Positions 35,550 to 45,131 are shown, numbered from the stretch's first letter. The stretch: 64,000 nt of DNA from Stackebrandtia endophytica (GCF_006716355.1 NZ_VFOW01000001.1:2108001-2172000); one strand, 5' to 3'. Numbers and translations: made by a program. Notes: a model not told the origin generated them from the letters alone.

Positions 35550-36794
35550 ATGCGCATCAAGTCCGCGGGAGTGGCCGTCGGCGCCGCACTCGCCCTGGCT
35601 TTGACCGCCTGCGGCGGTGACGCAGAACCCGCCGTTTCCGACGACTCCGCCATCGATTTCGACGGCACCCTGGTCATCTGGACCGACGAGGAACGCGCCG
35701 AGAGCCTCAAACCCGTGGTGGCCGAATTCGCCGCCGCCAACAACATCACCATCGAGGTCGAGGGCATCGCCAAGGACCTCCAGGACCAGTTCATCACCGC
35801 CTCCGAACAGGGTGAGGGCCCCGACATCCTGGTGCAGGCCCACGACTGGATCGGCAACCTGGTGCAGAACGGCACGATCGACCCGGTGCCGCTGACCGAG
35901 GAACAACAGGCCGCCATCAACCCCGACGCGCTGCGCGCGGTCACCTACGACGGCCAGATCTACGGCACGCCCTACGCGATGGAGAACCTCGCGCTGATCC
36001 GCAACACCGACCTGGCGCCGGACGAGCCCGCCACCATCGAGGAGTTGGTCGCCACCGGCCAGCAGCTCAAGGAGGACGGCACCGTCGACGACATCCTGTC
36101 CATAGAGGTCAGTGCGGACGGCAACCCCTACAACGCCTATCCGTTCTACGCCTCCGGCGGTGGATACCTGTTCGGCATGGACGACGCCGGCAACTACGAC
36201 CCGACCGACCTCGGCCTCGATCAGCCCGCCGCCGTCGACGCGTTCGAGAAGCTCGCCTGGCTGGGTGAAGAGGGCGCCATGAAGACCTCGATGGGCCCCG
36301 AACAGGCCATCCCCATGTTCGCCGAGGGCAAGACCCCGTTCCTGGTCGCCGGTCCCTGGGCGATGAACCAGATCAACACCGCCGGACTCTCATATGAGAT
36401 CTCCCCGATCCCGGCGTTCGACGGCGGCGACAAGGCGACCCCGTTCGTCGGCACCCAGACCTTCTTCGTCGCCAGCAAGGGCAAGAACAAGGTGTTCGCG
36501 CAGGAGTTCGTCGCCAACTTCATCACCGGCACCGACCTGGCCACCAAGCTCTACGAGTCCGACCCCCGCCCGCCGGCCAACCTGGCCGCCGCCGAGGCCG
36601 CCAACGCCTCCGACCCCAACATGGCCAAGTTCCTGGCCGCCGGTGAAGGCGGCTACATCCTGCCCGCCATCCCCGAGATGCAGGCGGTGTGGGAACCGTT
36701 CGGACGCGCGCAGGCGTCGGTGATCTCCGGTGAGGACGCCGCCACCGCCGTCGCGGCGGCCGCCAAGGCCATCAACGACGCGATCAACGGTTGA
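35550..36794 (+). CDS. malE: Maltose/maltodextrin-binding lipoprotein
   Basis: ATG 35550 with AGGAG 7 nt upstream gives 414 residues. The signal peptide ends in LTAC (Cys 21 lipidated). The mature protein is a family 1 sugar-binding protein: GTLVIWTDEERAESLKPVVAEF, GPDILVQAHDWIGNLV, YGTPYAMENLALIRN and FLVAGPWAMNQI. It delivers maltodextrins to MalFG. Neighbours (alpha-glucosidase, LacI regulator, MalF with its long loop) support the substrate. A hairpin follows the gene. Confidence 0.93.
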   Translation: MRIKSAGVAVGAALALALTACGGDAEPAVSDDSAIDFDGTLVIWTDEERAESLKPVVAEFAAANNITIEVEGIAKDLQDQFITASEQGEGPDILVQAHDWIGNLVQNGTIDPVPLTEEQQAAINPDALRAVTYDGQIYGTPYAMENLALIRNTDLAPDEPATIEELVATGQQLKEDGTVDDILSIEVSADGNPYNAYPFYASGGGYLFGMDDAGNYDPTDLGLDQPAAVDAFEKLAWLGEEGAMKTSMGPEQAIPMFAEGKTPFLVAGPWAMNQINTAGLSYEISPIPAFDGGDKATPFVGTQTFFVASKGKNKVFAQEFVANFITGTDLATKLYESDPRPPANLAAAEAANASDPNMAKFLAAGEGGYILPAIPEMQAVWEPFGRAQASVISGEDAATAVAAAAKAINDAING

Positions 36795-36799
36795 GCCCC

Positions 36800-36823
36800 T
36801 GGGTGGTGGTCCCCCACCACCCA
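36800..36823 (+). promoter_or_regulatory. Intercistronic hairpin between malE and malF
   Basis: A perfect 10-bp stem, tgggtggtgg (36800-36809) with ccaccaccca (36814-36823), lies 5 bp after the malE stop. It sits where enteric malE-malF carries mRNA-stabilising repeats, and mirrors the oppA-oppB hairpin. Confidence 0.65.
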
Positions 36824-36850
36824 TCACCCGAACCGACACCCGAGGCTTTG

Positions 36851-38401
36851 ATGAGTCGTTCCCCGATGGTCGGCGTGACCGGCCAGCTCGTGAAGATACT
36901 GGTATTGAGCGTGGTCGCCGCGCTGGCCATCTGGGCGGCGACCCCACTGGTGCAGGCCGAGGCCTGGATCGGCCTGGGCGTGGTCATCGCGGTCACCGCG
37001 CTGATCTTCTACATCTATCTGTCCCCCAAACGCCTGCCCGCGAAGTACCTGCTGCCTGGAACGCTGCTGTTGATCGCGTTCCAACTGATCCCGGTGTTCG
37101 TCACGGTGTCCACATCGGTCACCAATTACGGTGACGGTCACCGGGGCGACAAGGCCGACGCGGTCGCCATGATCCAGGCCGGGGCCGTCAAGGAGGTTCC
37201 CGGCTCGCCCCGCTACCTGCTGTCGGTGGCGTGGGAGGGCGAGAACACCAGCGACGGCAAACTGGTGTTCCTGCTGACCGAACCCGGTGATCGGCAATAC
37301 CTGCTCGGCGACGACCAGGGGCTGAGCCCGCTGGATCCCGGTTCGCTCACCGTCGACGGTGACGGCCGAATCCTCGCCGCCGAGGGCTACACCGTGTTGA
37401 GCCGTGCGCAGTTCAACGCCCACAGTGATCAGATCACCTCATTCGCGGTGCCCACCGACGCCGGCGGTATCCGCTCCACCGGGTTCGACGCCTATGAGGG
37501 CGTCTCGACCCGGGTCTACGACGAGGGTTGCGACTGCATCACCGACTCCGAGACCGGTGAGGTCTTCTACGCCGACAACGACAACGGCTACTTCGTCACC
37601 GAGGACGGCACCCGGTTGCGACAGGGTTGGCGGGTCAACGTGGGACTCGACAACTTCGCCCGGTTCTTCACCGACCCGGAGGTGCGCGGACCGTTCTTGT
37701 CGATCTTCACCTGGAACATGATGTTCGCGGTCGGGTCGGTCCTGTTCACCTTCGCGCTGGGCCTGGCCTGCGCGATGGCGATGAACCACGACCGGATACG
37801 CGGCAAGACGCTGTACCGGATTCTGATGGTCCTGCCGTACGCCATGCCGTCGTTCGCGATGCTGCTGGTGTGGCGGGACATGTTCAACCCCGACTACGGG
37901 CTGCTGAACCAGTTGCTGGGTCTGGAGTTGAACTGGTTCGGCGAAACCTGGACCTCCCGGGCGGCGGTGCTGCTGGTCAACACCTGGCTGGGCTATCCGT
38001 ACATGTTCCTGATCTGCACCGGCGCGTTGCAGGCGTTGCCGCGCGACACCCTGGAGGCCGCCCGCATCGACGGCGCCACCGGCTTCCAGGCGTTCCGCAA
38101 GATCACGCTGCCGCTGCTGCTGGTGTCGTTGACTCCGCTGCTGATCTCGTCCTTCGCGTTCAACTTCAACAACTTCAACGCCATCCAGCTGACCTCGGCG
38201 GGCCACCCGTTCCCCGACGGCAGTCCGCAGACCGGGGACACCGACCTGTTGATCACCTACACGTTCCGGTTGGCGTTCAACGGAACCGGCGTCGACTACG
38301 GGTATGCCGCGGCGGTCAGCATGTTCATCTTCACCATCGTCGCCGTCATCTCCGGCATCAGTTTCGCCCGCACCCGCAACCAGGAGGAGATCTACCGGTG
38401 A
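36851..38401 (+). CDS. malF: Maltose/maltodextrin ABC permease MalF
   Basis: From ATG 36851 this is 516 residues, close to enteric MalF. Three N-terminal membrane helices are followed by a periplasmic domain of about 180 residues (P2-like, including GCDCITDSETGEVFYADN) and five more helices. The EAA loop (LEAARIDGATGFQAFRKITLPLL) contacts the ATPase. It forms the channel with MalG, whose gene overlaps by four bases. No malK is nearby; a shared MsiK-type ATPase is likely, as in other actinomycetes. Confidence 0.92.
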   Translation: MSRSPMVGVTGQLVKILVLSVVAALAIWAATPLVQAEAWIGLGVVIAVTALIFYIYLSPKRLPAKYLLPGTLLLIAFQLIPVFVTVSTSVTNYGDGHRGDKADAVAMIQAGAVKEVPGSPRYLLSVAWEGENTSDGKLVFLLTEPGDRQYLLGDDQGLSPLDPGSLTVDGDGRILAAEGYTVLSRAQFNAHSDQITSFAVPTDAGGIRSTGFDAYEGVSTRVYDEGCDCITDSETGEVFYADNDNGYFVTEDGTRLRQGWRVNVGLDNFARFFTDPEVRGPFLSIFTWNMMFAVGSVLFTFALGLACAMAMNHDRIRGKTLYRILMVLPYAMPSFAMLLVWRDMFNPDYGLLNQLLGLELNWFGETWTSRAAVLLVNTWLGYPYMFLICTGALQALPRDTLEAARIDGATGFQAFRKITLPLLLVSLTPLLISSFAFNFNNFNAIQLTSAGHPFPDGSPQTGDTDLLITYTFRLAFNGTGVDYGYAAAVSMFIFTIVAVISGISFARTRNQEEIYR

Positions 38402-39252
38402 AAGGCAACTGGTTCACTCAGGTCGGTTGGCGGCACGCGGTCGCCTGGGTCGCGGTGGCGTTCTCGCTGATCCCGATCGTGTTCGTCGTCTCCAGCGCGT
38501 TCAATCCACTCGGGACTCTCTCGTCGACCTCGCTGCTGCCCGCGCACGGCTTCTCTATGTCCAATCTGGTCAAGCTGTTCGAGACCACCAACTTCGGACA
38601 GTGGTATCTCAACACGTTGATGATCGCCGGAGTCGCGTCGGCGGTGTCCATATTCATCTCCGCGCTGGCCGCCTATGCGTTCAGCCGCTTCCGATTCCGG
38701 GGACGTCGGGTCTCACTGTTGTCGCTACTGCTCATACAGATGTTCCCCCAGTTCCTGGCGATCGTGGCGATCTTCCTGATCTTCACCCAGGTCGGACAGT
38801 ACTGGCCGCAACTGGGGTTCAACACCTGGTCCGGCCTGATTCTGGTGTACCTGGGCGGTGCGCTGGGCGTCAGCACCTGGTTGATGAAGGGCTTCTTCGA
38901 CACCATTCCCAAAGAACTCGACGAATCGGCCACCATGGACGGTGCGAGTCACAACCAGATCTTCTTCCGCATCATCCTGCCGCTGGTCACCCCGATCCTC
39001 GCGATCACCGGACTGCTGGCGTTCATCGGCATGGTCAACGAATACATCATCGCCTCGGTGTTCCTGACCAGCTCCTCCGACAAGACGCTCGCGGTCGGTC
39101 TGGTCGGCATGGTCGCCGCCAACACTCGGGAGGCCCAGTTCGGGATGTTCTGCGCCGGAACACTGTTGACCGCGATCCCCACCGTGGGCGTGTTCATGTT
39201 CCTGCAGCGGTACATCGTTCACGGTCTCACCGGCGGAGCCGTCAAGGGCTGA
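38398..39252 (+). CDS. malG: Maltose/maltodextrin ABC permease MalG
   Basis: GTG 38398 overlaps the malF stop (GTGA); the product has 284 residues and six membrane helices. The EAA loop reads LDESATMDGASHNQIFFRIILPLV and the C-terminus is FLQRYIVHGLTGGAVKG, the typical MalG tail that reaches into the ATPase. Partner of MalF. The frame is open far upstream but only this part has similarity. Confidence 0.93.
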   Translation: MKGNWFTQVGWRHAVAWVAVAFSLIPIVFVVSSAFNPLGTLSSTSLLPAHGFSMSNLVKLFETTNFGQWYLNTLMIAGVASAVSIFISALAAYAFSRFRFRGRRVSLLSLLLIQMFPQFLAIVAIFLIFTQVGQYWPQLGFNTWSGLILVYLGGALGVSTWLMKGFFDTIPKELDESATMDGASHNQIFFRIILPLVTPILAITGLLAFIGMVNEYIIASVFLTSSSDKTLAVGLVGMVAANTREAQFGMFCAGTLLTAIPTVGVFMFLQRYIVHGLTGGAVKG

Positions 39253-39459
39253 CGGGCACGTCCGCCGAAGCGGGGCAGGTGGCGCGACTTGGCGAACGGC
39301 GGACCGGCGCGTAGGTTCGGTACCGGCGGTGCGCCTTCGATGCCGTCGGTACCAGGGAATACCCCTACTTTGGTTCAGGGGAACCCCTGTCGATGGTCTG
39401 CGGGAAGGATCAACCCCTCGTACGACGTTTCGCGGGCCCACACCCCGTACCGTCACAAC

Positions 39460-40389
39460 GTGTCCACCATTTCGATTGAAAACCTCACCAAGCGGTATCC
39501 GCTGGTGACCGCGCTGGACGCGCTCACCGTCGAGGTACCCGACGGAGTGTGCGGCCTCGTCGGCGCCAACGGCGCCGGCAAGTCCACCCTCATCAAGATC
39601 CTGCTGGGGCTGACCGAACCCACCGCCGGGACGGCTCACGTCCTCGGCCACAACATCGCCACCGAAGGCGAGCGGATTCGCCAGAACATCGGCTACATGC
39701 CCGAACACGACTGTCTACCTCCGGACGTGTCGGCCGCAGAATTCGTGATGCACATGGCTCGCGTGTCCGGGCTGCCCGCGAACGCGGCTCGGCAGCGCAC
39801 CGCCGACACGTTGCGACACGTGGGCATGTTCGAGGAGCGGTACCGCCCCATGGGCGGCTACTCCACCGGCATGAAGCAGCGGGTCAAACTGGCCCAGGCC
39901 CTCGCCCACGACCCGAAACTGGTGTTCCTCGACGAACCCACCAACGGGCTGGACCCGACCGGACGCGACGAGATGCTGGATCTGATCCGGCGGGTCTACA
40001 CCAAGTTCGGCATCTCGGTACTGGTCACCTCTCACCTGTTGGGCGAGTTGGAACGCACCAGTGACCACGTGGTCGTGATCGAGGGCGGTCGGCTGACCCG
40101 GTCGGAGTCGACCAAGTCGCTCACCTCGGAACATCAGACCCTCATCGTCGAGGTGCTGGATCCAGCCGGTGGCAACGGAACCGACACCGCGATGGAGGCG
40201 TTGGTCGGCGCCGACCTGGCTCCGCGCCGCGTCGATCAGCTGCTGTACGTGCCGGTCACCGACTCCGGCACCTACGACACGATCCGCGACACGGTCGCCG
40301 GAGCGGGGCTGGGTCTCGTCCGGCTGCAACGCGATCGGCACCACATGACCGAACTGTTCACCCAAGGGAGCCCTGAGCATGTCAGTTAA
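39460..40389 (+). CDS. ABC exporter ATPase (first of a four-gene transporter)
   Basis: From GTG 39460 this is 309 residues: Walker A GANGAGKST, a Q-loop (NIGYMPEHD), signature YSTGMKQRV, Walker B LVFLDEPTNGLD and the H-loop TSH. A C-terminal extension of about 90 residues follows, as in ATPases of ABC-2 exporters. No ribosome site is seen before the GTG, so the message may be leaderless. The next gene overlaps its 3' end by 11 bases. Two ATPases and two permeases in a row suggest a heteromeric exporter; substrate unknown. Confidence 0.88.
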   Translation: MSTISIENLTKRYPLVTALDALTVEVPDGVCGLVGANGAGKSTLIKILLGLTEPTAGTAHVLGHNIATEGERIRQNIGYMPEHDCLPPDVSAAEFVMHMARVSGLPANAARQRTADTLRHVGMFEERYRPMGGYSTGMKQRVKLAQALAHDPKLVFLDEPTNGLDPTGRDEMLDLIRRVYTKFGISVLVTSHLLGELERTSDHVVVIEGGRLTRSESTKSLTSEHQTLIVEVLDPAGGNGTDTAMEALVGADLAPRRVDQLLYVPVTDSGTYDTIRDTVAGAGLGLVRLQRDRHHMTELFTQGSPEHVS

Positions 40390-41296
40390 GACATCGACCG
40401 GCGCGATCCACAACATCGGATACCGCCGCTACGACGGTCCTCGGCTGGGGCGCTCCGAGATCCGCAAGGCCGTCTACAGCCAGACCCTCAAGGGCTCGTT
40501 CGGCATCGGGCGGGGAGTCTCCGGGAAGCTGTTCCCGTGGTTCCTGGTGGCCTGTTCACTGTTCCCGGCGCTGATCCTGGTCATCGTCCAATCGCAGATG
40601 CCGGTCAACCCGGAACTGGGTCCGCAGGCGATCATCCCGTTGAACCACTACGTGACGTTCATCATCATGGTCCCGATGCTGTACCTGGGTTCGCAAGCGC
40701 CGCAGGCGTTCTCACGTGACATCCGGTTCAAGGTGCTGCCGCTGTACTTCTCGCGTCAGCTGACCGCCACCGACTACGTCCGGTCCCGCCTGCTGGGATT
40801 GTGGACGGCGACCTCGGCGATATTGATCGCGCCGCTGGTGCTGCTGTATCTGGGTGGCCTGCTGATCTCGTTGCCGTTCATAGAAACCACGATGGCGCTG
40901 CTGGCCGCGTCGGTGTCGGTTCTGCTGTTGACCGCGATGATCACCGTGATCTCGGCACTCATCGCCTCCGTCACGCCGCGACGCGGCCTCGGTGCCGCCG
41001 CGATCATCGCGGTCCTGGTCGGCAGTTTCACCGTCGCGCAGTTCCTCCAGGCCATCGGGCACGTCCTCGGCGACGAGCAGACCTCGGTCTGGTTGGGGGT
41101 GACCTCACCGGTCAGCCTCTACGACGGTGTACAGAACTTCCTGTTCCAGGGTGAACCGTTCAACTTCACGTCCAACCTGTTGATCCCCACCCCGTCGGCG
41201 CCGGCCGGACTCACCCTGCTGCTGGTGAGCATCGCCATCGTCTGCGGCGGGTGGGCCCTACTGAACTCGCGTTACCGGAAGGTTGCCGCGTCATGA
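40379..41296 (+). CDS. ABC-2-type exporter permease
   Basis: This 305-residue protein begins with a conserved-looking cytoplasmic part (IHNIGYRRYDGPRLGRSEIRKAVYSQTLKGSFGIGR) and has six membrane helices in the ABC-2 permease manner. Overlaps on both sides (11 bases with the first ATPase, 4 with the second) show tight coupling. The N-terminal YRRYDGPR-type segment recurs in actinobacterial permeases of this gene set. Confidence 0.85.
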   Translation: MSVKTSTGAIHNIGYRRYDGPRLGRSEIRKAVYSQTLKGSFGIGRGVSGKLFPWFLVACSLFPALILVIVQSQMPVNPELGPQAIIPLNHYVTFIIMVPMLYLGSQAPQAFSRDIRFKVLPLYFSRQLTATDYVRSRLLGLWTATSAILIAPLVLLYLGGLLISLPFIETTMALLAASVSVLLLTAMITVISALIASVTPRRGLGAAAIIAVLVGSFTVAQFLQAIGHVLGDEQTSVWLGVTSPVSLYDGVQNFLFQGEPFNFTSNLLIPTPSAPAGLTLLLVSIAIVCGGWALLNSRYRKVAAS

Positions 41297-42207
41297 CGAT
41301 AACCATCAACCGAGTGTCCAAATGGTATGGACACGTCGTCGCGGTCAACGACGTCACCATGACCATCGAACCGGGGATCACCGGCCTGTTGGGCCCCAAC
41401 GGCGCGGGCAAGACCACGCTGCTCAACATGATCGCGGGTTTCGCGGCACCGTCATCGGGTGAGGTCACCCTGGACGGGCAACCGACCTGGCGCAACGAAC
41501 AGATCTACCGCAAGATCGGCCTCGTCCCCGAACGCGAACCGATGTACGACTTCCTCACCGGACGCAAGTTCGTGCTGGCCAACGCGAAACTGCACGGTCT
41601 GCCCAATCCGGGTGCCGCCGCCGAGGCCGCGATCGTCCAGGTCGACATGGCCGCGGCAGCCGATCGCACCATCGACACCTACTCCAAGGGCATGCGGCAG
41701 CGGATGAAGATGGCCGCCGCCCTGGTCCACAATCCCCAGGTGCTGTTGCTGGACGAACCGTTCAACGGCATGGACCCGCGGCAGCGTCTCCATCTGATGG
41801 ATCTGTTGCGCCGCATGAGCGCCGACGGCCGCACCGTGCTGTTCAGCTCACACATCCTGGAGGAGGTCGAACAGCTGGCCACCCACATCGAGGTGATGGT
41901 GGCCGGACGCCACGCCGCCTCCGGTGACTTCCGGGCCATTCGGCGACTGATGACCGACCGGCCGCACCAGTACCGGCTGCGCAGCGACAGCGACCGCGCG
42001 CTGGCGGCGGCCCTGGTCGCCGACGGACTCGTGGTGTCGGTTCACGTCGACACCGAGGACGAGGCGTTGCATGTCCAGACCAGTGACTTCGGAACATTCA
42101 CGGTCAGGCTTCCGCAACTGGCCAGGGAGAACAAGATCCGGTTGTACGACGTCACGCCCGCCGACGAATCGTTGGAAAGCGTGTTCGGCTACCTGGTGCG
42201 GGGATAG
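41293..42207 (+). CDS. ABC exporter ATPase (second)
   Basis: ATG 41293 overlaps the permease stop; 304 residues. Walker A GPNGAGKTT, Q-loop region IGLVPEREPMYD, signature YSKGMRQRM, Walker B VLLLDEPFNGMDP and SSH are all present, with a C-terminal extension of about 90 residues. It likely heterodimerises with the first ATPase or serves the next permease. GGAG at its 3' end serves the following gene. Confidence 0.88.
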   Translation: MTITINRVSKWYGHVVAVNDVTMTIEPGITGLLGPNGAGKTTLLNMIAGFAAPSSGEVTLDGQPTWRNEQIYRKIGLVPEREPMYDFLTGRKFVLANAKLHGLPNPGAAAEAAIVQVDMAAAADRTIDTYSKGMRQRMKMAAALVHNPQVLLLDEPFNGMDPRQRLHLMDLLRRMSADGRTVLFSSHILEEVEQLATHIEVMVAGRHAASGDFRAIRRLMTDRPHQYRLRSDSDRALAAALVADGLVVSVHVDTEDEALHVQTSDFGTFTVRLPQLARENKIRLYDVTPADESLESVFGYLVRG

Positions 42208-42216
42208 GAGAAAAGC

Positions 42217-42930
42217 ATGAACGGCACTATCGCCCGACTCACGATCGCCAGTCTGCTGCGCGGATGGCGCGGCCTGCTGTTGGCTCTACTTCCGTTGGGG
42301 TTCCTCGCGATCGCCCTGCTGATGCGAGTGGTCGACGCCACCGATCAGGCCACCGTCGACGGGTTGCTCGGCGGTCTCAACATGGCCACGGTGGTTCCGC
42401 TGGTCGCATTGATCATCGGCACCGGTTCACTGGCGACCGAGATCGACGACGGTTCGATCATCTACCTGTTGACGAAACCGGTCAAACGAAGCCAGATCAT
42501 CATCACCAAGCTCGCCGTCGCCGTCGTCATCGCGTTGGGTTTCACCGTCGTCTCGACGATCCTGGGTGGGCTGCTGCTGACCGGTACCTTCGGTGAGGTC
42601 ACCCTCGGATACACGGTGGCCGTCGCGGTCAGCACGATCGTTTACTGTGCACTGTTCATCATGTTCAGTGTCATCAGCAAGCACGCGGTGCTGGTCGGCC
42701 TGGTCTACATCCTGCTGTGGGAGGGTCTGATCGTCGGTTTCGTCGAGGGCGCCCGGGTTCTCAGCATTCAGAGCTGGGGATTGGCCATCGCCGATCAGGT
42801 CACGCCGGAGATCTTCGGCCCGACCATCAACGGTGTCCTCGGGATGGTCCTGGCGGCGGTCGCCCTCGTCGGAACCACCTGGTTCGCGAGCCAGCGATTG
42901 CGTTCGCTCACCCTGACCAGCGAATCGTGA
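42217..42930 (+). CDS. ABC-2-type exporter permease (second, short)
   Basis: This 237-residue protein has six membrane helices, with IDDGSIIYLLTKPVKRSQIIITKLAVAVVIAL between the second and third, typical of ABC-2 permeases (GTGSLATEIDDGSI). It starts 9 bp after the second ATPase stop, with aggag overlapping that stop. Last gene of the four-gene exporter; a hairpin follows. Confidence 0.85.
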   Translation: MNGTIARLTIASLLRGWRGLLLALLPLGFLAIALLMRVVDATDQATVDGLLGGLNMATVVPLVALIIGTGSLATEIDDGSIIYLLTKPVKRSQIIITKLAVAVVIALGFTVVSTILGGLLLTGTFGEVTLGYTVAVAVSTIVYCALFIMFSVISKHAVLVGLVYILLWEGLIVGFVEGARVLSIQSWGLAIADQVTPEIFGPTINGVLGMVLAAVALVGTTWFASQRLRSLTLTSES

Positions 42931-42970
42931 CCACCGGAGCATTCGTCCACATAGTCACTTCCTAAGAGCT

Positions 42971-43008
42971 GGTCGGGTCACCCATCGTGGACACTGGGTG
43001 GCCCGGCC
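42971..43008 (+). terminator. Hairpin terminator after the four-gene exporter
   Basis: ggtcgggtcaccca (42971-42984) pairs with tgggtggcccggcc (42995-43008) allowing two G-T pairs, 40 bp after the last stop. No T-tract. Confidence 0.65.
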
Positions 43009-43151
43009 GATCCCGTCGCGGTCGCGTCCTTCCCGGGCGCGACCGTTCGACATCCTGCGATATCGAGATCTCTCGAACCCGTTCTGGCCGTTTTCCTAAT
43101 AGAGTGACATTGCCCCGCCCCCTCGATGTCGCGCACACCCCTGGAGCCCGA

Positions 43152-44168
43152 GTGAGTTCTCGTATCAAGAAACCGTTGGCCCTCCTCGGCGGTGTCGCCA
43201 TCGGTGTTCTCGGCGCACTGGCGGTGACCGCCCCCGCTCACGCCCAATCCGCCGCCATCACGGCGACCACCGAGTGCGCCGACGACGGTTGGAGCATCAT
43301 GTGGACGCTTCACAACCAGGCCCCGGACGATACGGCGGTCATCGACGACCTGGAGACCTCGGTGGACTCCGTCGTCACCGGTGACCTCGTCGAGGGCGCG
43401 ACCCTGCCGGCTTCCGACACCACGAGTCTCACCGGACGACAGACCGTTCCCTCCGACATCGACACCGCGACTCTGACGGTGACCACGACCTGGAGCGACG
43501 GTCGCTCCGAGACCGTCGTCAGCGACGCCGTCGCCAGGCCGGTCGACGGTTGTTCACCCGCCACCGAGCCCGACGTCGAGGTACTCCACACCTGTGTCGG
43601 ACTGTCGATCACCGTCACCAACCCCGATAACGGTCCCGAGGGGGAGCTGTTCCTCGCGCCCAGTGAGGGCGACTCGATCCTGATCGCGATCGAACCGGGT
43701 TCCATTGAGACGGTGGAGTTCCTGGCGCCGCCGGATGCGGCAGACTTCTCCATCGAGGTGACCGGTTCGGTGACCGACACCATCCGGTGGCGCAAACCCG
43801 ACGACTGTCCCCCGGTGTCCCTGGACGTGGTGACCGATTGTCAGGGGCTCACCTTCACCGTCGTCAATCCACGCGACGCCGACCGCGCCTCGGTGCGGTT
43901 CACCCCGACCGTCGGTCAGGCCCAGACGGTGACGGTCGATCCGGGCGGTTCGGCGCGGGTCGGGTTCTCCGGTGACGGGACGGACTTCGAGGTCGCGGTG
44001 ACCAGCGGCGATTACGCCGAGACCTTCGATTGGGGCAGCCCCTCCGACTGTCGACGGTTGCCCACCACCGGCGGTTCCCTCACCGGCTGGGTGGCCACGG
44101 GTGCGGCGGCGGTCCTGCTCGGTTCGGGCATGATCGTGCTGCTGCGACGTCGGCGGGCGACCTGGTAA
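43152..44168 (+). CDS. LPXTG-anchored surface protein
   Basis: GTG 43152 (TGGAG 5 nt upstream) gives 338 residues. A signal peptide (ALLGGVAIGVLGALAVTAPAHAQ) leads into an acidic, Thr-rich, beta-type mature part. Two similar modules are seen, each with a paired Cys and a TV-NP-type strand (ITVTNPDNGPEG; FTVVNPRDADRA). The C-terminus is a full sortase signal: LPTTG, a hydrophobic helix and RRRRATW. It should be linked to the wall. No sortase gene is in the window. Its 3' 615 bp lie antisense to the extended nuoH frame. Confidence 0.88.
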   Translation: MSSRIKKPLALLGGVAIGVLGALAVTAPAHAQSAAITATTECADDGWSIMWTLHNQAPDDTAVIDDLETSVDSVVTGDLVEGATLPASDTTSLTGRQTVPSDIDTATLTVTTTWSDGRSETVVSDAVARPVDGCSPATEPDVEVLHTCVGLSITVTNPDNGPEGELFLAPSEGDSILIAIEPGSIETVEFLAPPDAADFSIEVTGSVTDTIRWRKPDDCPPVSLDVVTDCQGLTFTVVNPRDADRASVRFTPTVGQAQTVTVDPGGSARVGFSGDGTDFEVAVTSGDYAETFDWGSPSDCRRLPTTGGSLTGWVATGAAAVLLGSGMIVLLRRRRATW

Positions 44169-45131
44169 TCGGATGGCGATGCTGACCACGGCGGTCAACA
44201 CCAACTGCCCCAAGGCGATCGGAACGAGGACCGTCCAGCACAGTCGCTGGATCTGGTCCACCCGCAACCGGGGGTACGACACTCGCAACCAGATGATGAC
44301 AAAGGACACCGCGCCGACCTTGAGGAGTGTCCACAACCAACCGATCTCCTCCGACGCGAACGGGCCCCGCCAACCACCGAGGAACAGCACCGTCGTCAAC
44401 GCCGAGATCACCACGATCCCGGCGTACTCGGCCAGCAGGAACAGCGCGAACCGCAACCCCGAGTATTCGGTCATGTAGCCGAAGACCAGCTCCGAGTCGG
44501 CGATCGGAGCGTCGAAGGGCGGACGTCGCAACTCCGCCAGCCCGGCCGTGAAGAACACCAGCAGTGCCGGCAGTTGCCACAGCAGCCACCACGGTTGCCA
44601 CGCCTCGACGATGCCGCTCAGCGACAGGGTTCCCGCCGCCATGGCCACACTCGCCGCCGCCAACAGGAACGGCAATTCGTAGCCGAGCAACTGCGCGGCC
44701 GCGCGCATCGCACCGATCAGGGTGTACTTGTTGGCGCTGGACCAACCGGCCATCAGCACCGCCAGGATGCCCAGGCCGACGATCGCCAGCACCATGAACA
44801 ACCCGATGTCGAGTGGTTGAGCGACCAGGTCACCGGGCCCCAACGGGATCACCAACAGCGCCAACAGATACGGCAGCAGAGCGATCATCGGCGCCAGCCG
44901 GAACACCGGCTTGTCCACGGCGGTCGGAGTGATGTCCTCCTTCTGCACGAACTTGACCCCGTCGGCGATCAACTGCGCCCAACCGCGATATCCACCCGCG
45001 TACATCGGGCCCAACCGACCCTGCATGTGCGCCATGACCTTGTGCTCGACCTGGCCGATCACCAACGGCAGCACCAGGAACGCGGCCAATACGGCGGCCA
45101 ACCGGACGACGACCTCAAGCCAGACGGGCAT
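43554..45131 (-). CDS. nuoH: NADH-quinone oxidoreductase subunit H with aberrant antisense-encoded tail
   Basis: Residues 1 to about 325 are a typical NuoH: eight or so membrane helices, EHKVMAHMQGRLGPMYAGGYRGWAQLIADGVKFVQKEDITP and AELRRPPFDAPIADSELVFGYMTEYSG, part of the quinone channel of complex I. NuoH normally ends near here, but no stop is met. The frame continues about 200 codons, giving Arg/Gly/Asp-rich sequence that lies antisense to the LPXTG gene and has no NuoH similarity. The native stop seems lost. The subunits expected downstream (I to N) are absent. Confidence 0.85.
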   Translation of the reverse strand: MPVWLEVVVRLAAVLAAFLVLPLVIGQVEHKVMAHMQGRLGPMYAGGYRGWAQLIADGVKFVQKEDITPTAVDKPVFRLAPMIALLPYLLALLVIPLGPGDLVAQPLDIGLFMVLAIVGLGILAVLMAGWSSANKYTLIGAMRAAAQLLGYELPFLLAAASVAMAAGTLSLSGIVEAWQPWWLLWQLPALLVFFTAGLAELRRPPFDAPIADSELVFGYMTEYSGLRFALFLLAEYAGIVVISALTTVLFLGGWRGPFASEEIGWLWTLLKVGAVSFVIIWLRVSYPRLRVDQIQRLCWTVLVPIALGQLVLTAVVSIAIRLPGRPPTSQQHDHARTEQDRRRTRGHPAGEGTAGGGQPSTVGGAAPIEGLGVIAAGHRDLEVRPVTGEPDPRRTARIDRHRLGLTDGRGEPHRGAVGVAWIDDGEGEPLTIGHHVQGHRGTVVGFAPPDGVGHRTGHLDGEVCRIRRRQELHRLNGTRFDRDQDRVALTGREEQLPLGTVIGVGDGDRQSDTGVEYLDVGLGGG

